This document shows positions 24,322-33,280 of a DNA stretch of 64,000 nt, one piece after another. Each line of letters starts with the position of its first letter. The first letter of the stretch is position 1. The notes under the pieces are model-generated. The model did not search any database and was not told the origin of the DNA. It saw nothing but the letters and a program-made list of their open reading frames with translations. The position numbers were made by a program, and so were the translations under genes. The stretch lies in assembly GCA_028289345.1 (NCBI GenBank), contig JANQQL010000015.1, positions 124,001 through 188,000 of the forward strand, read 5' to 3'. This stretch comes from Planctomycetota bacterium. GTDB taxonomy: Bacteria; Planctomycetota; B15-G4; SIAN01.

Positions 24322-27300
24322 ATGCGCGCCCTGACTGCTGTCCTGCTGTCACTTGCTACTCCGCTGCTTCGACCTCGACTGTTGCTGTACCGCTACCTCC
24401 TCGTGTTGTTGTTCGCGGTCATCATCGTGTCGCCACTCACCATGATCCTGGATCGAGGTTTCGGCGAGTCGGTCCAAGGGATGCGGATGTCCGGAGAGTT
24501 CCTCGAGCGCGCCTGGCTAGACCTGCAAAACCACGAAGCCGCTACCTGGAAGGACTTCCGGAACAACGCGTCCTCTCTGTTCTTCGTGTACATAGTGTTT
24601 GCGTTCACGATCTTGTCCGGAGGAACCTTCTGGATTTTGAGCGTCCGTGGCCGACGCTGTCACCTGGCAGAGTTCCTGGCCGGTGGTGGACGGTTGTTCG
24701 GGTCCTACTTGCGACTGCTACCTTGGTTTGCGCTGGGGCTGGTGGGCGTGTACTTCGCAAATCGTGGTTTGACCTCTTTGGCCCACCACCTGACCACCGA
24801 ATGGATGCGGCGTTCCGGTTCCTCCGCCTCTCTCGGCTGGATCCTGCACGCGAAGACGGCCCTGGTCCTCGTGCTTTTGGGGTGGCTCGTCGTGGTGACG
24901 GGAGTGGCGAAAGCCCGCTGTGCTCGCGATGGGCATCGATCCATGGCAGGGCTGTTCTTTCGAAGCTTGGGAACCTGCCTGAAGAACCCGGCGAGCAGTT
25001 TGATCCTCGCCGCGGCGGGCCCTGCCATGTTCGCCGGAGTGATCGCGGGCTATGCCCTCACTCGAGATCATTTGCCGGAGAGTGCCGTCTGGGATGGACG
25101 CCTCTCTCCCCCCGCCCTGTACGTCATCATCACTCAGGTCTTTGCACTGCTGAGCCAGGCGATTCTGCTGATCTGGACCCAGTCATTCGTACGCTTCGTC
25201 GACTTCCTGCAACCCGCGCCCGCTTCCCCAGCGAAGCCAACGCCCGCTCCGGAAGGCAACCGCCCGCTGACTGTGGTGGACGCAGTGGCTCTGGCGATTC
25301 CCGTGGCCTTGCTAATCGGGAGCATGGGAATCAGCCAGGACACCAGCGCCGATTCTCGCGGCCCGTGGAACAACGAGTACGTCATCCAAGCCACCCTCGA
25401 TCCCGACACTCGAACGATCCACGGCAAAGAGAGCCTGACTTTCACCAACCGCGCCTCGATGCCAGTCCGAGCCCTCCATTTCCATCTCTATGCCAACGGT
25501 TTCTCCCATCATGGTTCGAGATACTTGACGGAGTCTCAGCGTAAGAGCGGCAAGGCGACGTTCTCGGGCTGGAGTCCGGAAGAACTCGAAGAGAACCTCG
25601 GCTACTGCAGTGTGGACAACGTCCGGGTTTCGGGCAATGCCATGACTGCGACGGTGCAAAGCTCGGTGATGTGGCTGACGCTGCAAGATCCTGTTGCACC
25701 CGGTCATTCGGTGAACGTGGAACTCGACTTCACCACCAAGCTTCCGCGCACGATTCATCGCATGGGTTGGTGGGAAGACCACTTCGATGCCATGCAGTGG
25801 TATCCAAAGCTGGGGGTTCTGCGCGATGACGGAACCTTCGACTGCGAGCCATTCCACCGCGACACCGAGTTCTTCGCCGATTTCGGCAATTACGACGTGA
25901 CGATCTTTGCTCCTCCGGAGTACAAGGTCGGCGCGACGGGAATTCCGGCAGACGGAGCGGTCTCGGAGCCAACCCTTCGGGCCCATCGTTTCGTCGCCTC
26001 GGACGTGCATGACTTTGCCTGGTTCGCCGACCAGCATGCCCAGGAGTTTCGCGATCAGATCACCTACCCGGCCACCGCGGACAACCCGGCGCGAACTGTC
26101 GACATCCTCTATCTGTGCCAACCCTATGGCGTCGAAAAGCAACTCGCCGTCCTCGAGGCCACCAAGAAGTCCCTCGAGTGGTATGGCGAAAACATCTTTC
26201 CCTACCCGTACCCGAGAATCACCATCAACGGCCTCCCCTGTGGATTGGGCGGCGGCATGGAATACCCCATGCTGTTCACCATCTCCCAGCGTTTCCCCAA
26301 CCATCTTTCTTGCTTGGCGGACCCGCGCTTGACCGAACAAGGCTTCGAAGACGCCACCGAAGACCCGGTCGGCGTCACGATCCACGAGTTCGGTCACCAG
26401 TACTGGTACGGCATCGTGGCCACCAACGAATTCACGGAGGCCTGGCTCGACGAGGGCATCAACACCTACCTGACCGTCAAGATCGAAGAAGAGTTCTGGC
26501 CACGCAAGCCAGGACGACCTCTGCAAGCCACCGAGTGGGGTCAAGTGCTGCGGCCGTTCCTCAACCATGGGCTGTCCCTTTCTCTTGGCGGGACCGGCAA
26601 ATGGAGCTACGGACTCAAGGAGCTTCTCGGATTCCATAAGAGTCCGTTCGCCACCGTACGCCGTGGCCAGCCGAGCAACACCGGTCTACTGGGCTTCGCC
26701 GTGCCTCCCCGACGCACCCCCGGCTACCACCTGGACCGCTTCGCCAACCGATTGGCGAGGTACGGCCCCACCGCCGATCTCGCCGCGATCCGCGAGACCT
26801 CCTTCGCGATGCATCCGGACGCTTACGGCAACACCGTCTACTCGAAGACCGCTCTCGCATTGCACACCCTGGAGAATCTCTACGGTTGGCATGCCATGCG
26901 CACGGCGTTGCGCGAGTACGCCCAGCGCCACCAGTTCCAGCACCCGACGGGAGACGACTTCCTGAACGTCTTGCGGGAAGTGTTGGCGAGAACGGCAGGA
27001 CAATCCGCCGCGGTTCCCGTAGACCGTCTCGGCGACATCGTTCACGAACTTTTCGAAACCCGGCACACCGTAGACTTCGCCATCGGCAAGGCCCACTGCT
27101 TGCCGATCGGCCCCGCATTGGGTTTCGTTCCCAGTGCGACCAGTGGAGTCCCACCCACCCTCCACACGACGCCAGAAGCGGAGGTTTCCCCGGAAGGGGA
27201 TGCCGGCTATCGCTGCCAGGTGTTGGTCGAAAACCTTGGTCAGGCAGAAGTTCCTGTGCTCACCCATCTCACCCTGGAAAACGGCGATGTGATCGAGCGG

Positions 27301-27525
27301 GAATGGGATGGTCGCGGCCGCTTTCAGTGGATCGAAGTGAACACCTCGAGCCCGCTTCGTTCCGCAGAGGTCGACCCTGAGCGCCGCTACGCCCTCGACC
27401 TCAACTCCAACAACAACGGCCGCACTCTTCAGCGCAACGAAGACAGCTTGACGCTGTACAAGGGCATGGCCTTGTTCTGGACCCAGGGAGCCCTGACGCT
27501 GCTCAACTTGACCGTCGGTCCTTGA
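24322..27525 (+). CDS. M1-family metallopeptidase with N-terminal multi-helix membrane module
   Basis: About 1067 residues. The first about 330 residues form a polytopic membrane region with hydrophobic helices near 25-50, 90-115, 135-160, 190-210, 230-260 and 280-300. Then comes an aminopeptidase N-like (M1, gluzincin) region. GGGMEYPM is the exopeptidase GAMEN-like motif. Zinc motif HEFGHQYWYG (His about 688 and 692) is followed by WLDEGINTY (Glu about 711), a perfect HExxH-x18-E. The C-terminal part is helical, then beta-rich. I chose ATG 24322 (AGGAAGG about 7 nt upstream) over an in-frame ATG at 24274. It is probably a membrane-bound aminopeptidase with its catalytic part outside the membrane; orientation is inferred. 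Confidence 0.85.
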   Translation: MRALTAVLLSLATPLLRPRLLLYRYLLVLLFAVIIVSPLTMILDRGFGESVQGMRMSGEFLERAWLDLQNHEAATWKDFRNNASSLFFVYIVFAFTILSGGTFWILSVRGRRCHLAEFLAGGGRLFGSYLRLLPWFALGLVGVYFANRGLTSLAHHLTTEWMRRSGSSASLGWILHAKTALVLVLLGWLVVVTGVAKARCARDGHRSMAGLFFRSLGTCLKNPASSLILAAAGPAMFAGVIAGYALTRDHLPESAVWDGRLSPPALYVIITQVFALLSQAILLIWTQSFVRFVDFLQPAPASPAKPTPAPEGNRPLTVVDAVALAIPVALLIGSMGISQDTSADSRGPWNNEYVIQATLDPDTRTIHGKESLTFTNRASMPVRALHFHLYANGFSHHGSRYLTESQRKSGKATFSGWSPEELEENLGYCSVDNVRVSGNAMTATVQSSVMWLTLQDPVAPGHSVNVELDFTTKLPRTIHRMGWWEDHFDAMQWYPKLGVLRDDGTFDCEPFHRDTEFFADFGNYDVTIFAPPEYKVGATGIPADGAVSEPTLRAHRFVASDVHDFAWFADQHAQEFRDQITYPATADNPARTVDILYLCQPYGVEKQLAVLEATKKSLEWYGENIFPYPYPRITINGLPCGLGGGMEYPMLFTISQRFPNHLSCLADPRLTEQGFEDATEDPVGVTIHEFGHQYWYGIVATNEFTEAWLDEGINTYLTVKIEEEFWPRKPGRPLQATEWGQVLRPFLNHGLSLSLGGTGKWSYGLKELLGFHKSPFATVRRGQPSNTGLLGFAVPPRRTPGYHLDRFANRLARYGPTADLAAIRETSFAMHPDAYGNTVYSKTALALHTLENLYGWHAMRTALREYAQRHQFQHPTGDDFLNVLREVLARTAGQSAAVPVDRLGDIVHELFETRHTVDFAIGKAHCLPIGPALGFVPSATSGVPPTLHTTPEAEVSPEGDAGYRCQVLVENLGQAEVPVLTHLTLENGDVIEREWDGRGRFQWIEVNTSSPLRSAEVDPERRYALDLNSNNNGRTLQRNEDSLTLYKGMALFWTQGALTLLNLTVGP

Positions 27526-27612
27526 CTCGTGGAGTCGGGATCCGCCCATCGAACTTGATTATTCCACGGATCTCACTGGCCGGCTCCACCGGCGAAAGCG
27601 AAGAGACTCGAA

Positions 27613-28266
27613 GTGATTCCTCGACCCGGCAGATGCAACTGGATCTCGGCGGCGCTCCTTGCCCTCACGGCAACCGCATCGCTTCACGGAACGGAGCAAG
27701 CTGACGTCTCCGGGATTGCGGGGAAGCCCGCTCCTCGTTGGGACGTCGACGCTTGGTTCAATCTCCCCGAGGGCAAAGAGCGACTGGACGTCACCGACTT
27801 CCGCGGAAAGGTCGTCTACCTGTACTGCTTCCAGTCTTGGTGACCGGGATGCCATTCGTCGGGGTTCCCGACGTTGCGTCAGGTTCAGAAGGAATTCGCG
27901 AAAGATCCACGAGTGGTGTTCGTGACTGCCCATACGGTGTTTGAAGGGTTCTCCACCAACACCAAGAAAACGGGCCTGCAGAGCCTCGCCAAGTACGAGC
28001 TGAGTTTGCCCATGGCAATGAGCGGAACCCCGACCAAGCGCTCCGGATTGATGCGGGACTACCGCACCGGAGGAACCCCGTGGACGGTTCTCATCGGACC
28101 CGACGGCAGAGTTTCTTGGAACGGCTTTCGGCTCACTCCCGAGCAGGCGATCGCGAGGATCCGCGAGTTACTGCCCGATGGCAAAGTGACGGGCGAAGGT
28201 TCGCCGAATCCCTCCGAGAAGGAATCGACGAACCGCGACAAGGGGAAGCCCGAAGAAGATCGGTGA
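27613..28266 (+). CDS. thioredoxin-fold selenoprotein with UxxC motif (in-frame UGA at 27841-27843)
   Basis: A 217-residue protein if UGA is read as selenocysteine. GTG start, signal-peptide-like N-terminus (CNWISAALLALTATASLHG), then a TlpA/redoxin-like thioredoxin fold: AGKPAPRWDVDAWFN, the strand KVVYLYCFQSW, then UGA-PGC (Sec at about 77, Cys at about 80), then HSSGFPTLRQVQKEF (active-site helix), VVFVTAH, and GGTPWTVLIGPDGRV with the cis-Pro (about 156). The reading frame is the same before and after the UGA. Normally this position is the first Cys of CxxC, here CPGC. A SECIS-like hairpin lies just after the UGA. It likely acts as a periplasmic or lipid-anchored thiol/selenol oxidoreductase. 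A stop to 76 residues would give an inactive half fold. No selA/B/C/D is in the window. Confidence 0.85.
27841..27885 (+). promoter_or_regulatory. candidate bacterial SECIS element
   Basis: Right after the UGA, CGTCGGG (27857-27863) and CCCGACG (27867-27873) form a perfect 7-bp stem with loop GTT. The apical loop starts 20 nt after the UGA, within the 16-37 nt range used for bacterial SECIS elements, and the loop end is G-rich with GGU as in SelB-binding hairpins. Outer pairing is possible: ATGC (27849-27852) with GCGT (27876-27879) and GACC (27842-27845) with GGTT (27882-27885), leaving unpaired U residues between. Energies were not computed. Confidence 0.72.
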
Positions 28267-28306
28267 TCTTCCCGTCGGCCACGATCCTCGCCTCCCGGTC
28301 AGGGTG

Positions 28307-29356
28307 TCAGGCAGATCGGAGCCCGTCGGTCGAAAGCTGGTCGCTGCTTCGACCGTGCGATCCCTGAGACCGACTCCCTCGCCTCACATGTTCCCCGGGA
28401 GCCAGGTGCCGCAGGCTCTGCAACGAGACGTCTTTCGGCATGCCTCCGAACCGGCTGACGAAGGCGAGGTGCTCGAAACCAAGCTCGGCCAGACGCCGAA
28501 GCTGTCGGTCGACTTCCTCCGGAGTTCCGAACAATCCGGTCCCGGAGCGACGCATCTGCTGGTAGAGAGCTTCGGGCTCCAAGAGTTCGGTCCCCGTCAT
28601 CGCACCCATGAGACGCGTCAAAGCAGGAACCACCGTTGCCTTGACGTCTTCGGCGGTCTCTGCCACATGGGCAAACATCATCACCACGGACTCTGCTCCG
28701 CGGTCGCGAGGATCTCGTTGCTCGATTCCCTTTCGATGAGCGTGCAAGCACGCGAGAGGCGTTTCGAGTCCGTCCGCTGATGGCGCCACCAAGGTCAACA
28801 GAGAGTCCCCCACAAGGCCGATCTGATGCGCGTTGCGTTCGTTCATCGTTGCTTGGTAGATGGGCGGACCGGAACTTTGAATCGGCGCAATGTTGAGGGA
28901 ACGAGGACCGACGTCCTCACGACGAGCCGCCGTCCAGCGCTCACGAACGCACGCCAGATTCTTCGCGGCAATGTCTCGTCGGCTGTCGAAGTCGACCCCG
29001 AACGGAGAGTACTCGGTGGCCTGGGAACCGCTCCCCACCCCGAGGTTCAATCGTCCGCGGGATAACACGTCGACGAGAGCGTAGTCCTCGGCCACGTGGA
29101 TCGGATGACGGAGCGGGAGTACCGCAGTCGCCGGTCCCAAACGCAGTCTCTCTGTTCGTTGAGCAATCGCGGCAAGAATCACCGCGGGATTCGGTGCAGT
29201 GCTTAGCCGGACGAAATGGTGTTCCGCCACCCACAGCGAAACGAAGCCGAGGCGGTCTGCCTCGGCCGCATGCTCGAGGGCGACTTCGTGCACCGACGCC
29301 GCGGACTCGCCGGTCTCTGGGTAGTGATCAAGAAGCCAGAAAAGGGAGCGCTTCAC
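28307..29356 (-). CDS. LLM-class (bacterial luciferase-like) flavin-dependent monooxygenase
   Basis: A 349-residue TIM-barrel flavoenzyme of the luciferase-like monooxygenase superfamily, F420 or FMN dependent. It starts VKRSLFWLLDHYPETGESAA (first residue Met from GTG), with HEVALEHAAEADRLGFVSLWVAEHHF, the W-V-A-E-H-H-F signature, then APNPAVILAAIAQRTERLRLGPATAVLPLRHP and ALVDVLSRGRLNLGVGSG. The C-terminal part has TGLFGTPEEVDRQLRRLAELGFEHLAF. I chose GTG 29356 because GGAGG lies 6 nt upstream (GGAGGACTCCC-GTG). Substrate unknown. An inverted repeat built on GTAC lies just upstream (29387-29400). Confidence 0.88.
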   Translation of the reverse strand: MKRSLFWLLDHYPETGESAASVHEVALEHAAEADRLGFVSLWVAEHHFVRLSTAPNPAVILAAIAQRTERLRLGPATAVLPLRHPIHVAEDYALVDVLSRGRLNLGVGSGSQATEYSPFGVDFDSRRDIAAKNLACVRERWTAARREDVGPRSLNIAPIQSSGPPIYQATMNERNAHQIGLVGDSLLTLVAPSADGLETPLACLHAHRKGIEQRDPRDRGAESVVMMFAHVAETAEDVKATVVPALTRLMGAMTGTELLEPEALYQQMRRSGTGLFGTPEEVDRQLRRLAELGFEHLAFVSRFGGMPKDVSLQSLRHLAPGEHVRRGSRSQGSHGRSSDQLSTDGLRSA

Positions 29357-29888
29357 GGGAGTCCTCCATTCTCGGAACCCTATCATGGTACATTGGTACC
29401 ACATGGTCCTCCAGGACGTCCTCCCGGCCCCGGGGAAGGCCGTCGAGGGGTCGGATTTCGCCCTAGTACGCAGCCGAAGGGCGATCCGTGAAATCCCTCC
29501 CTCGCCACGACGGTCCTTTCCTGAGTGAACGCACACCGTCCACGAAAGGCGTGGTCGATACTCCGAACCACGGAGGCCCCCTCGCCGACGAAGGCCGACA
29601 ACCTCCTCCGCCTCCACTCAGGGACGACCCATCACAGAATGAAACACTCGTCCTCCCAGGCCGAAGCCTCGACGTCTTCCCCGGGTGTGCGGCGAAGCCG
29701 TGACCAGCAAAGCAATCGCCTCCATGCCATGCCCTTTTTGCCGTTCCCTCACCTGTCCATGACAGTCTTGATCGGGTGGCCGCGCGCGCCCGCAAAACGC
29801 GACCTGGCCGATGCTTGACGAACCCCTCCAGGTTCGACACGTTGTTGAGTCCGCCCCGTTTCTTCGAACCCAAGACCGAGACCCGAAC
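29357..29888. other. 532-bp divergent intergenic region
   Basis: This lies between the start of the monooxygenase gene and the start of the propeller gene. Short open frames on both strands have biased, Pro/Arg-rich composition and no start with a convincing ribosome site. The only structure I see is the GTAC inverted repeat at 29387-29400. It probably carries promoters for both genes. Confidence 0.4.
29387..29400. promoter_or_regulatory. GTAC-type inverted repeat, candidate operator
   Basis: GGTAC (29387-29391) and GTACC (29396-29400) form a short inverted repeat with a 4-base spacer, 31-44 bp before the GTG of the monooxygenase gene, where a repressor operator or promoter would lie. The stretch from 29380 (CTATCATGGTAC) shares CTATCAT and GTAC with the palindrome before the amidohydrolase gene. 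Confidence 0.35.
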
Positions 29889-31205
29889 ATGCATCGTCTT
29901 GTCTGCTCCGCCGTGGTCGCATTCACCATGGCCTCCGCCTTTGCATCGACCACGAACACCGACGATTGGGCGCGTTTCCAAGGCCCTCATGCCAACGGAT
30001 CGGTGACCGACGCAGGCTTCCAATACGAGTGGTCCGACGGCGGCGGCCCGAAAGAAGCTTGGACCGTGGCAATCGGCAAGGGCTACGGGGGAGTGGCCGT
30101 GCGCGATGGCCAAGTGTTTCTCCTCGATCGGGAAGTCGGAGAACTCGACATCTTCCGCTGCTTGGACTTGGGTACGGGAGAAGAGCTTTGGCAATACGCC
30201 TACGAAGCCGAAGGTCGACTCAGTTTTGAAGGCTCTCGCACCGTGCCCGCCATCGAAGAAGAGCTGGTGTACACAGTTGGGGGCATGGGGGATGTGTATT
30301 GCTTCGACCGGGAGCTCCAGGAAGTGGCGTTCCAGGTCCACCTGAAAGAAGACTACGACGGCATCCAGCCCAGCTTTGGCTGGTCGAACTCGCCCATTAT
30401 CTACGACGATCTGCTGATCCTGACGCCTCTGGGAGAAGAGGTCGGCATGATCGCCCTGGACCGATTCACCGGCGACGAGATGTGGGCGACCGAAGGCCTG
30501 GGTTTCAGCCACTCCACCCCTGCGATCGTGGAACTTCACGGGGTGCCCCAGGTTTTGTTTCTTTCGACGAAAGAAGTCGCGACGGGCATGGACCAAGCGG
30601 CTCCCTGCATGCTATCGAGCTTCTCTCCCGAAGACGGTTCGATGCTGTGGCGCCATGAAATGACTTTCACCCGCCTCGCAATTCCGCCACCGATCTCCAT
30701 CGATCACGAACGCCTGTTCTTGACCGGCGGCTACCGCGGCGGATCACTCATGCTGAAGGTCAACAAGAACGAAGAGGAATGGAGTTTCGAAGAGCTGTTC
30801 CGCATCGATCGGGGTTCGCAAATCCAAATCCCGTTGCGTCATGAAGACCATCTCTACGTGCTGGTGAATGAGAACTGGAACAACGACCGCTCTCGGCAAA
30901 AGGAAGGCGGACTCCTTTGCCTTTCCATGGATGGAAACGAGGTTTGGCGCACGGGAGACAATCCGTTCTTCGGTCGCGGCAACGCGGTCTTGGTCGATGG
31001 CCACCTATTGATTCAGGATGGATTCAACGGCCGCTTACGAGTGGTCAAAGCGACACCCGAGAAGTACACGCCGGTTGCCGAGGCCAACGTTTTTGGTGTG
31101 GAAGACCGGCGCGACCGACAGATGTGGGCGCCCATGGCTGTCAGCCAAGGCCACTTGCTCCTTCGCAGCCAGGACGAGTTGAAGTGCCTGAAGCTTGCGC
31201 CTTAG
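29889..31205 (+). CDS. exported PQQ-like beta-propeller protein
   Basis: A 438-residue protein with a signal peptide (MHRLVCSAVVAFTMASAFAS) and a beta-propeller made of PQQ-like/BamB-like repeats. The mature N-terminus DDWARFQGPHANGSV is the W-x-R-F-x-G-P-x-x-x-G start common in planctomycete propeller proteins. Repeats show WTVAIGKGYGGVAVRDGQVFLLD, CLDLGTGEELWQYAYE, AYDRFTGDEMW-type blades (ALDRFTGDEMWATEG) and GNEVWRTGDN. No catalytic residues for a quinoprotein dehydrogenase are evident, so a scaffold or binding role is likely. I chose the ATG at 29889 because a longer frame to 29811 adds 26 residues before the signal peptide. Ends 214 bp before the subtilase-like gene on the same strand. 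Confidence 0.85.
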   Translation: MHRLVCSAVVAFTMASAFASTTNTDDWARFQGPHANGSVTDAGFQYEWSDGGGPKEAWTVAIGKGYGGVAVRDGQVFLLDREVGELDIFRCLDLGTGEELWQYAYEAEGRLSFEGSRTVPAIEEELVYTVGGMGDVYCFDRELQEVAFQVHLKEDYDGIQPSFGWSNSPIIYDDLLILTPLGEEVGMIALDRFTGDEMWATEGLGFSHSTPAIVELHGVPQVLFLSTKEVATGMDQAAPCMLSSFSPEDGSMLWRHEMTFTRLAIPPPISIDHERLFLTGGYRGGSLMLKVNKNEEEWSFEELFRIDRGSQIQIPLRHEDHLYVLVNENWNNDRSRQKEGGLLCLSMDGNEVWRTGDNPFFGRGNAVLVDGHLLIQDGFNGRLRVVKATPEKYTPVAEANVFGVEDRRDRQMWAPMAVSQGHLLLRSQDELKCLKLAP

Positions 31206-31419
31206 TTCCGGACCCGCCTCGACACCAGCGACTCCTCCGAGCACGATCGACCTTCCGCCCGACCAGTGAAGTTCACAGGACGTTGAGCGACCCGAACAAC
31301 GACCGTGCGTAGGAACTCGCGGCTTCTCGTGGGGACCGCTTTCCGGGATTCTCGAAACGGGTTACCATCCACGGAGTTCCGTTCGAAATCCCCCCGAGTC
31401 CTCGACGGAGGTGTCTCCT

Positions 31420-33195
31420 ATGAAGCGCGTCCTGATGTCCCTGTCGTCGGTGTTGATGCTTGTTGCGGCGTCCCAAGCTCAGCCTGTCGAGCGTCCCGAG
31501 CGTCGGGTGTCTCGACCCGAGATCCCGGTGACGCTCAACCTGCAGTACCAACAGCCAGACTCTATCGTCTTGAAGTTTGTCGACTCTGTGGCGGTACGCC
31601 TCGTCGACGGAGAGCTCCAAGCCAACGGGTTGGGCGCCGCCGCGGACTTGGCCCCCTACCGACAAGTCTTGGCTTCCACAACCCAAGAACGGTTGTTCTC
31701 TCGGCCGGTTTCTGATCTCGACCTGGACCGCACTCGAGCCTTGCGCCGAGTTCCGCAGCACCAGTCCCTTCCCGCAGACCTCAACAATTACTACCGGATC
31801 CGAACCAGCGGAGTCGCGCAGACCGAAGCGCTTCTGAATCAACTCCTGTCGTTGCCCTTGGTCGAAACCGCCTATCCCGAGCCGTCCCGTGACGCCATCA
31901 CCATGGCGGGTGGCGTGGACGTCGACCCGCCAACCGGCTTGTTCCACGCCGAGCAAACATTCCAGGCCGCCGGCCCCACCGGTCATGGTTGGGACCCCGT
32001 CTACAACATCGCCGGCGTCCTCGGCTTCGATCTGACCGTCGCACAACTAGAAGGCTCCTGGTTCTTTGGACACGAGGACGAGTGCGACATGACGACCACC
32101 AACGTCGTCGGTGCCCAACCTTCCTCTTCTTGGGATTCCTGGAAGGACCATGGCACCGCTTGTGTCGGGATCATGACCGGCGACCGCAACGGATTCGGCA
32201 TCCGCGGACTCGCCAACCAGGCCGAGACGCGCATGGGTGGATTCGACAATGCCTCCACGGCCGATGGCATCAACCTGATGGCCGCGGCCCTGCAGCCGGG
32301 CGACGTGATGGAGTCGTCCTGGGTGTGGAACGTGAGTTTCCAGCATGCGCCGCTGGACTTCTTCCAAGCCGAGTGGGACGCGGTTCAAGCCGCGACCTTG
32401 GCCGGCGTGAACTACTTCTACAGCGCCGGCAACACCAATTCAGATCTCGACGACCAGTCGATCTTTGGAGATCGCTACATCGTCGGCGCTCCGGACAACG
32501 GCGGAGTCATCGTCGGCGCGAGCAACAGCGCGAACACCAACAAGATCGGCTTCAGCAGCTTTGGCTCGCGGGTGGATTGCAATGCCTGGGGCGAAAACAT
32601 CCCGACCCTCGGCTACGGTGACCGCTTCCTCGCCGGAAGTGAACAAAGCTACACCTCATTCTTCGGCGGGACCTCGGGCGCGGCCCCCATCTGCGCGGGA
32701 GTCGCGGCGTGTCTGATCAACGCAGTCCTGCATCAGAACAACCAACTCCTGACTCCTTTCGAAGTGCGTGAGTTGATGCGCACGGTCGGGACTCCCCAGG
32801 GGCTCGGCGGAAACATCGGTCCGCGAGCGAATTTGGAAATGCTTCTGGCCGAGTTCGGACTCCCCGACGGGCTGAACCTGCAGGGGGATGGCGGCCTGGG
32901 GCAGATCTCCACCCTCAACGTGCGCGGCATGCCGAGCACCCCGTTCATCGTCTACGTGTCCCTGGACCATGGAAAGGTCCCGAACGGCCTGAACCGTGAC
33001 TGGTTGTTTGACTTCACGACCTTCGTGCCGGTTTCCGGGTTCGTCTACGATGGCGCCGGGGAAGCAGACCTGCCGATCGACTTTCCCAACGATCCGATCT
33101 TTGCCGACACCATCCTGGTGTTTCAGGTTCTCGATCGAGACGGCCCTGGCAGCCTCCACTTGACCAACTCGGTGGAGCTGTGGATCCGTCCATAG
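31420..33195 (+). CDS. exported subtilase-like (S8) protein with altered Asp site
   Basis: A 591-residue protein with signal peptide MKRVLMSLSSVLMLVAASQA. A pro-region (about 25-170) precedes the S8-fold domain. Catalytic His motif is KDHGTACVGIMTG. Substrate region is AGVNYFYSAGNTNSD with the oxyanion Asn-like segment. Catalytic Ser motif is GGTSGAAPICAGVAA. The strand that normally carries the catalytic Asp reads FDLTVAQLEGSWFFGHED; the Asp of related V-x-D-V/I-E-x-x-W enzymes appears as Gln (or Glu two residues on). So activity is uncertain. A C-terminal beta-sandwich-like region follows (about 490-591). I chose ATG 31420 because GGAGGT lies 7 nt upstream; GTG 31411 is in frame. A strong terminator lies about 85 bp downstream. 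Confidence 0.8.
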   Translation: MKRVLMSLSSVLMLVAASQAQPVERPERRVSRPEIPVTLNLQYQQPDSIVLKFVDSVAVRLVDGELQANGLGAAADLAPYRQVLASTTQERLFSRPVSDLDLDRTRALRRVPQHQSLPADLNNYYRIRTSGVAQTEALLNQLLSLPLVETAYPEPSRDAITMAGGVDVDPPTGLFHAEQTFQAAGPTGHGWDPVYNIAGVLGFDLTVAQLEGSWFFGHEDECDMTTTNVVGAQPSSSWDSWKDHGTACVGIMTGDRNGFGIRGLANQAETRMGGFDNASTADGINLMAAALQPGDVMESSWVWNVSFQHAPLDFFQAEWDAVQAATLAGVNYFYSAGNTNSDLDDQSIFGDRYIVGAPDNGGVIVGASNSANTNKIGFSSFGSRVDCNAWGENIPTLGYGDRFLAGSEQSYTSFFGGTSGAAPICAGVAACLINAVLHQNNQLLTPFEVRELMRTVGTPQGLGGNIGPRANLEMLLAEFGLPDGLNLQGDGGLGQISTLNVRGMPSTPFIVYVSLDHGKVPNGLNRDWLFDFTTFVPVSGFVYDGAGEADLPIDFPNDPIFADTILVFQVLDRDGPGSLHLTNSVELWIRP

Positions 33196-33280
33196 AACGC
33201 AGATCACGAATCCTCGGCTGACTCGCCGAGGGTCAGCGTCTCGGCCAAGGAGTCGGGCGCTGAGAGGAAGTGAAAACTAA

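Noticed and set aside
27613..27843. A short protein ending at TGA 27841, or a pseudogene/frameshift
   Set aside because: The frame is unbroken downstream, the stop replaces a catalytic Cys exactly, and a SECIS-like hairpin follows. A sequencing error or decay remains possible but less likely.
29463..30596. A 377-codon minus-strand frame
   Set aside because: Runs antisense through the PQQ-like propeller gene and into a non-coding gap. No start with a ribosome site and no domain.
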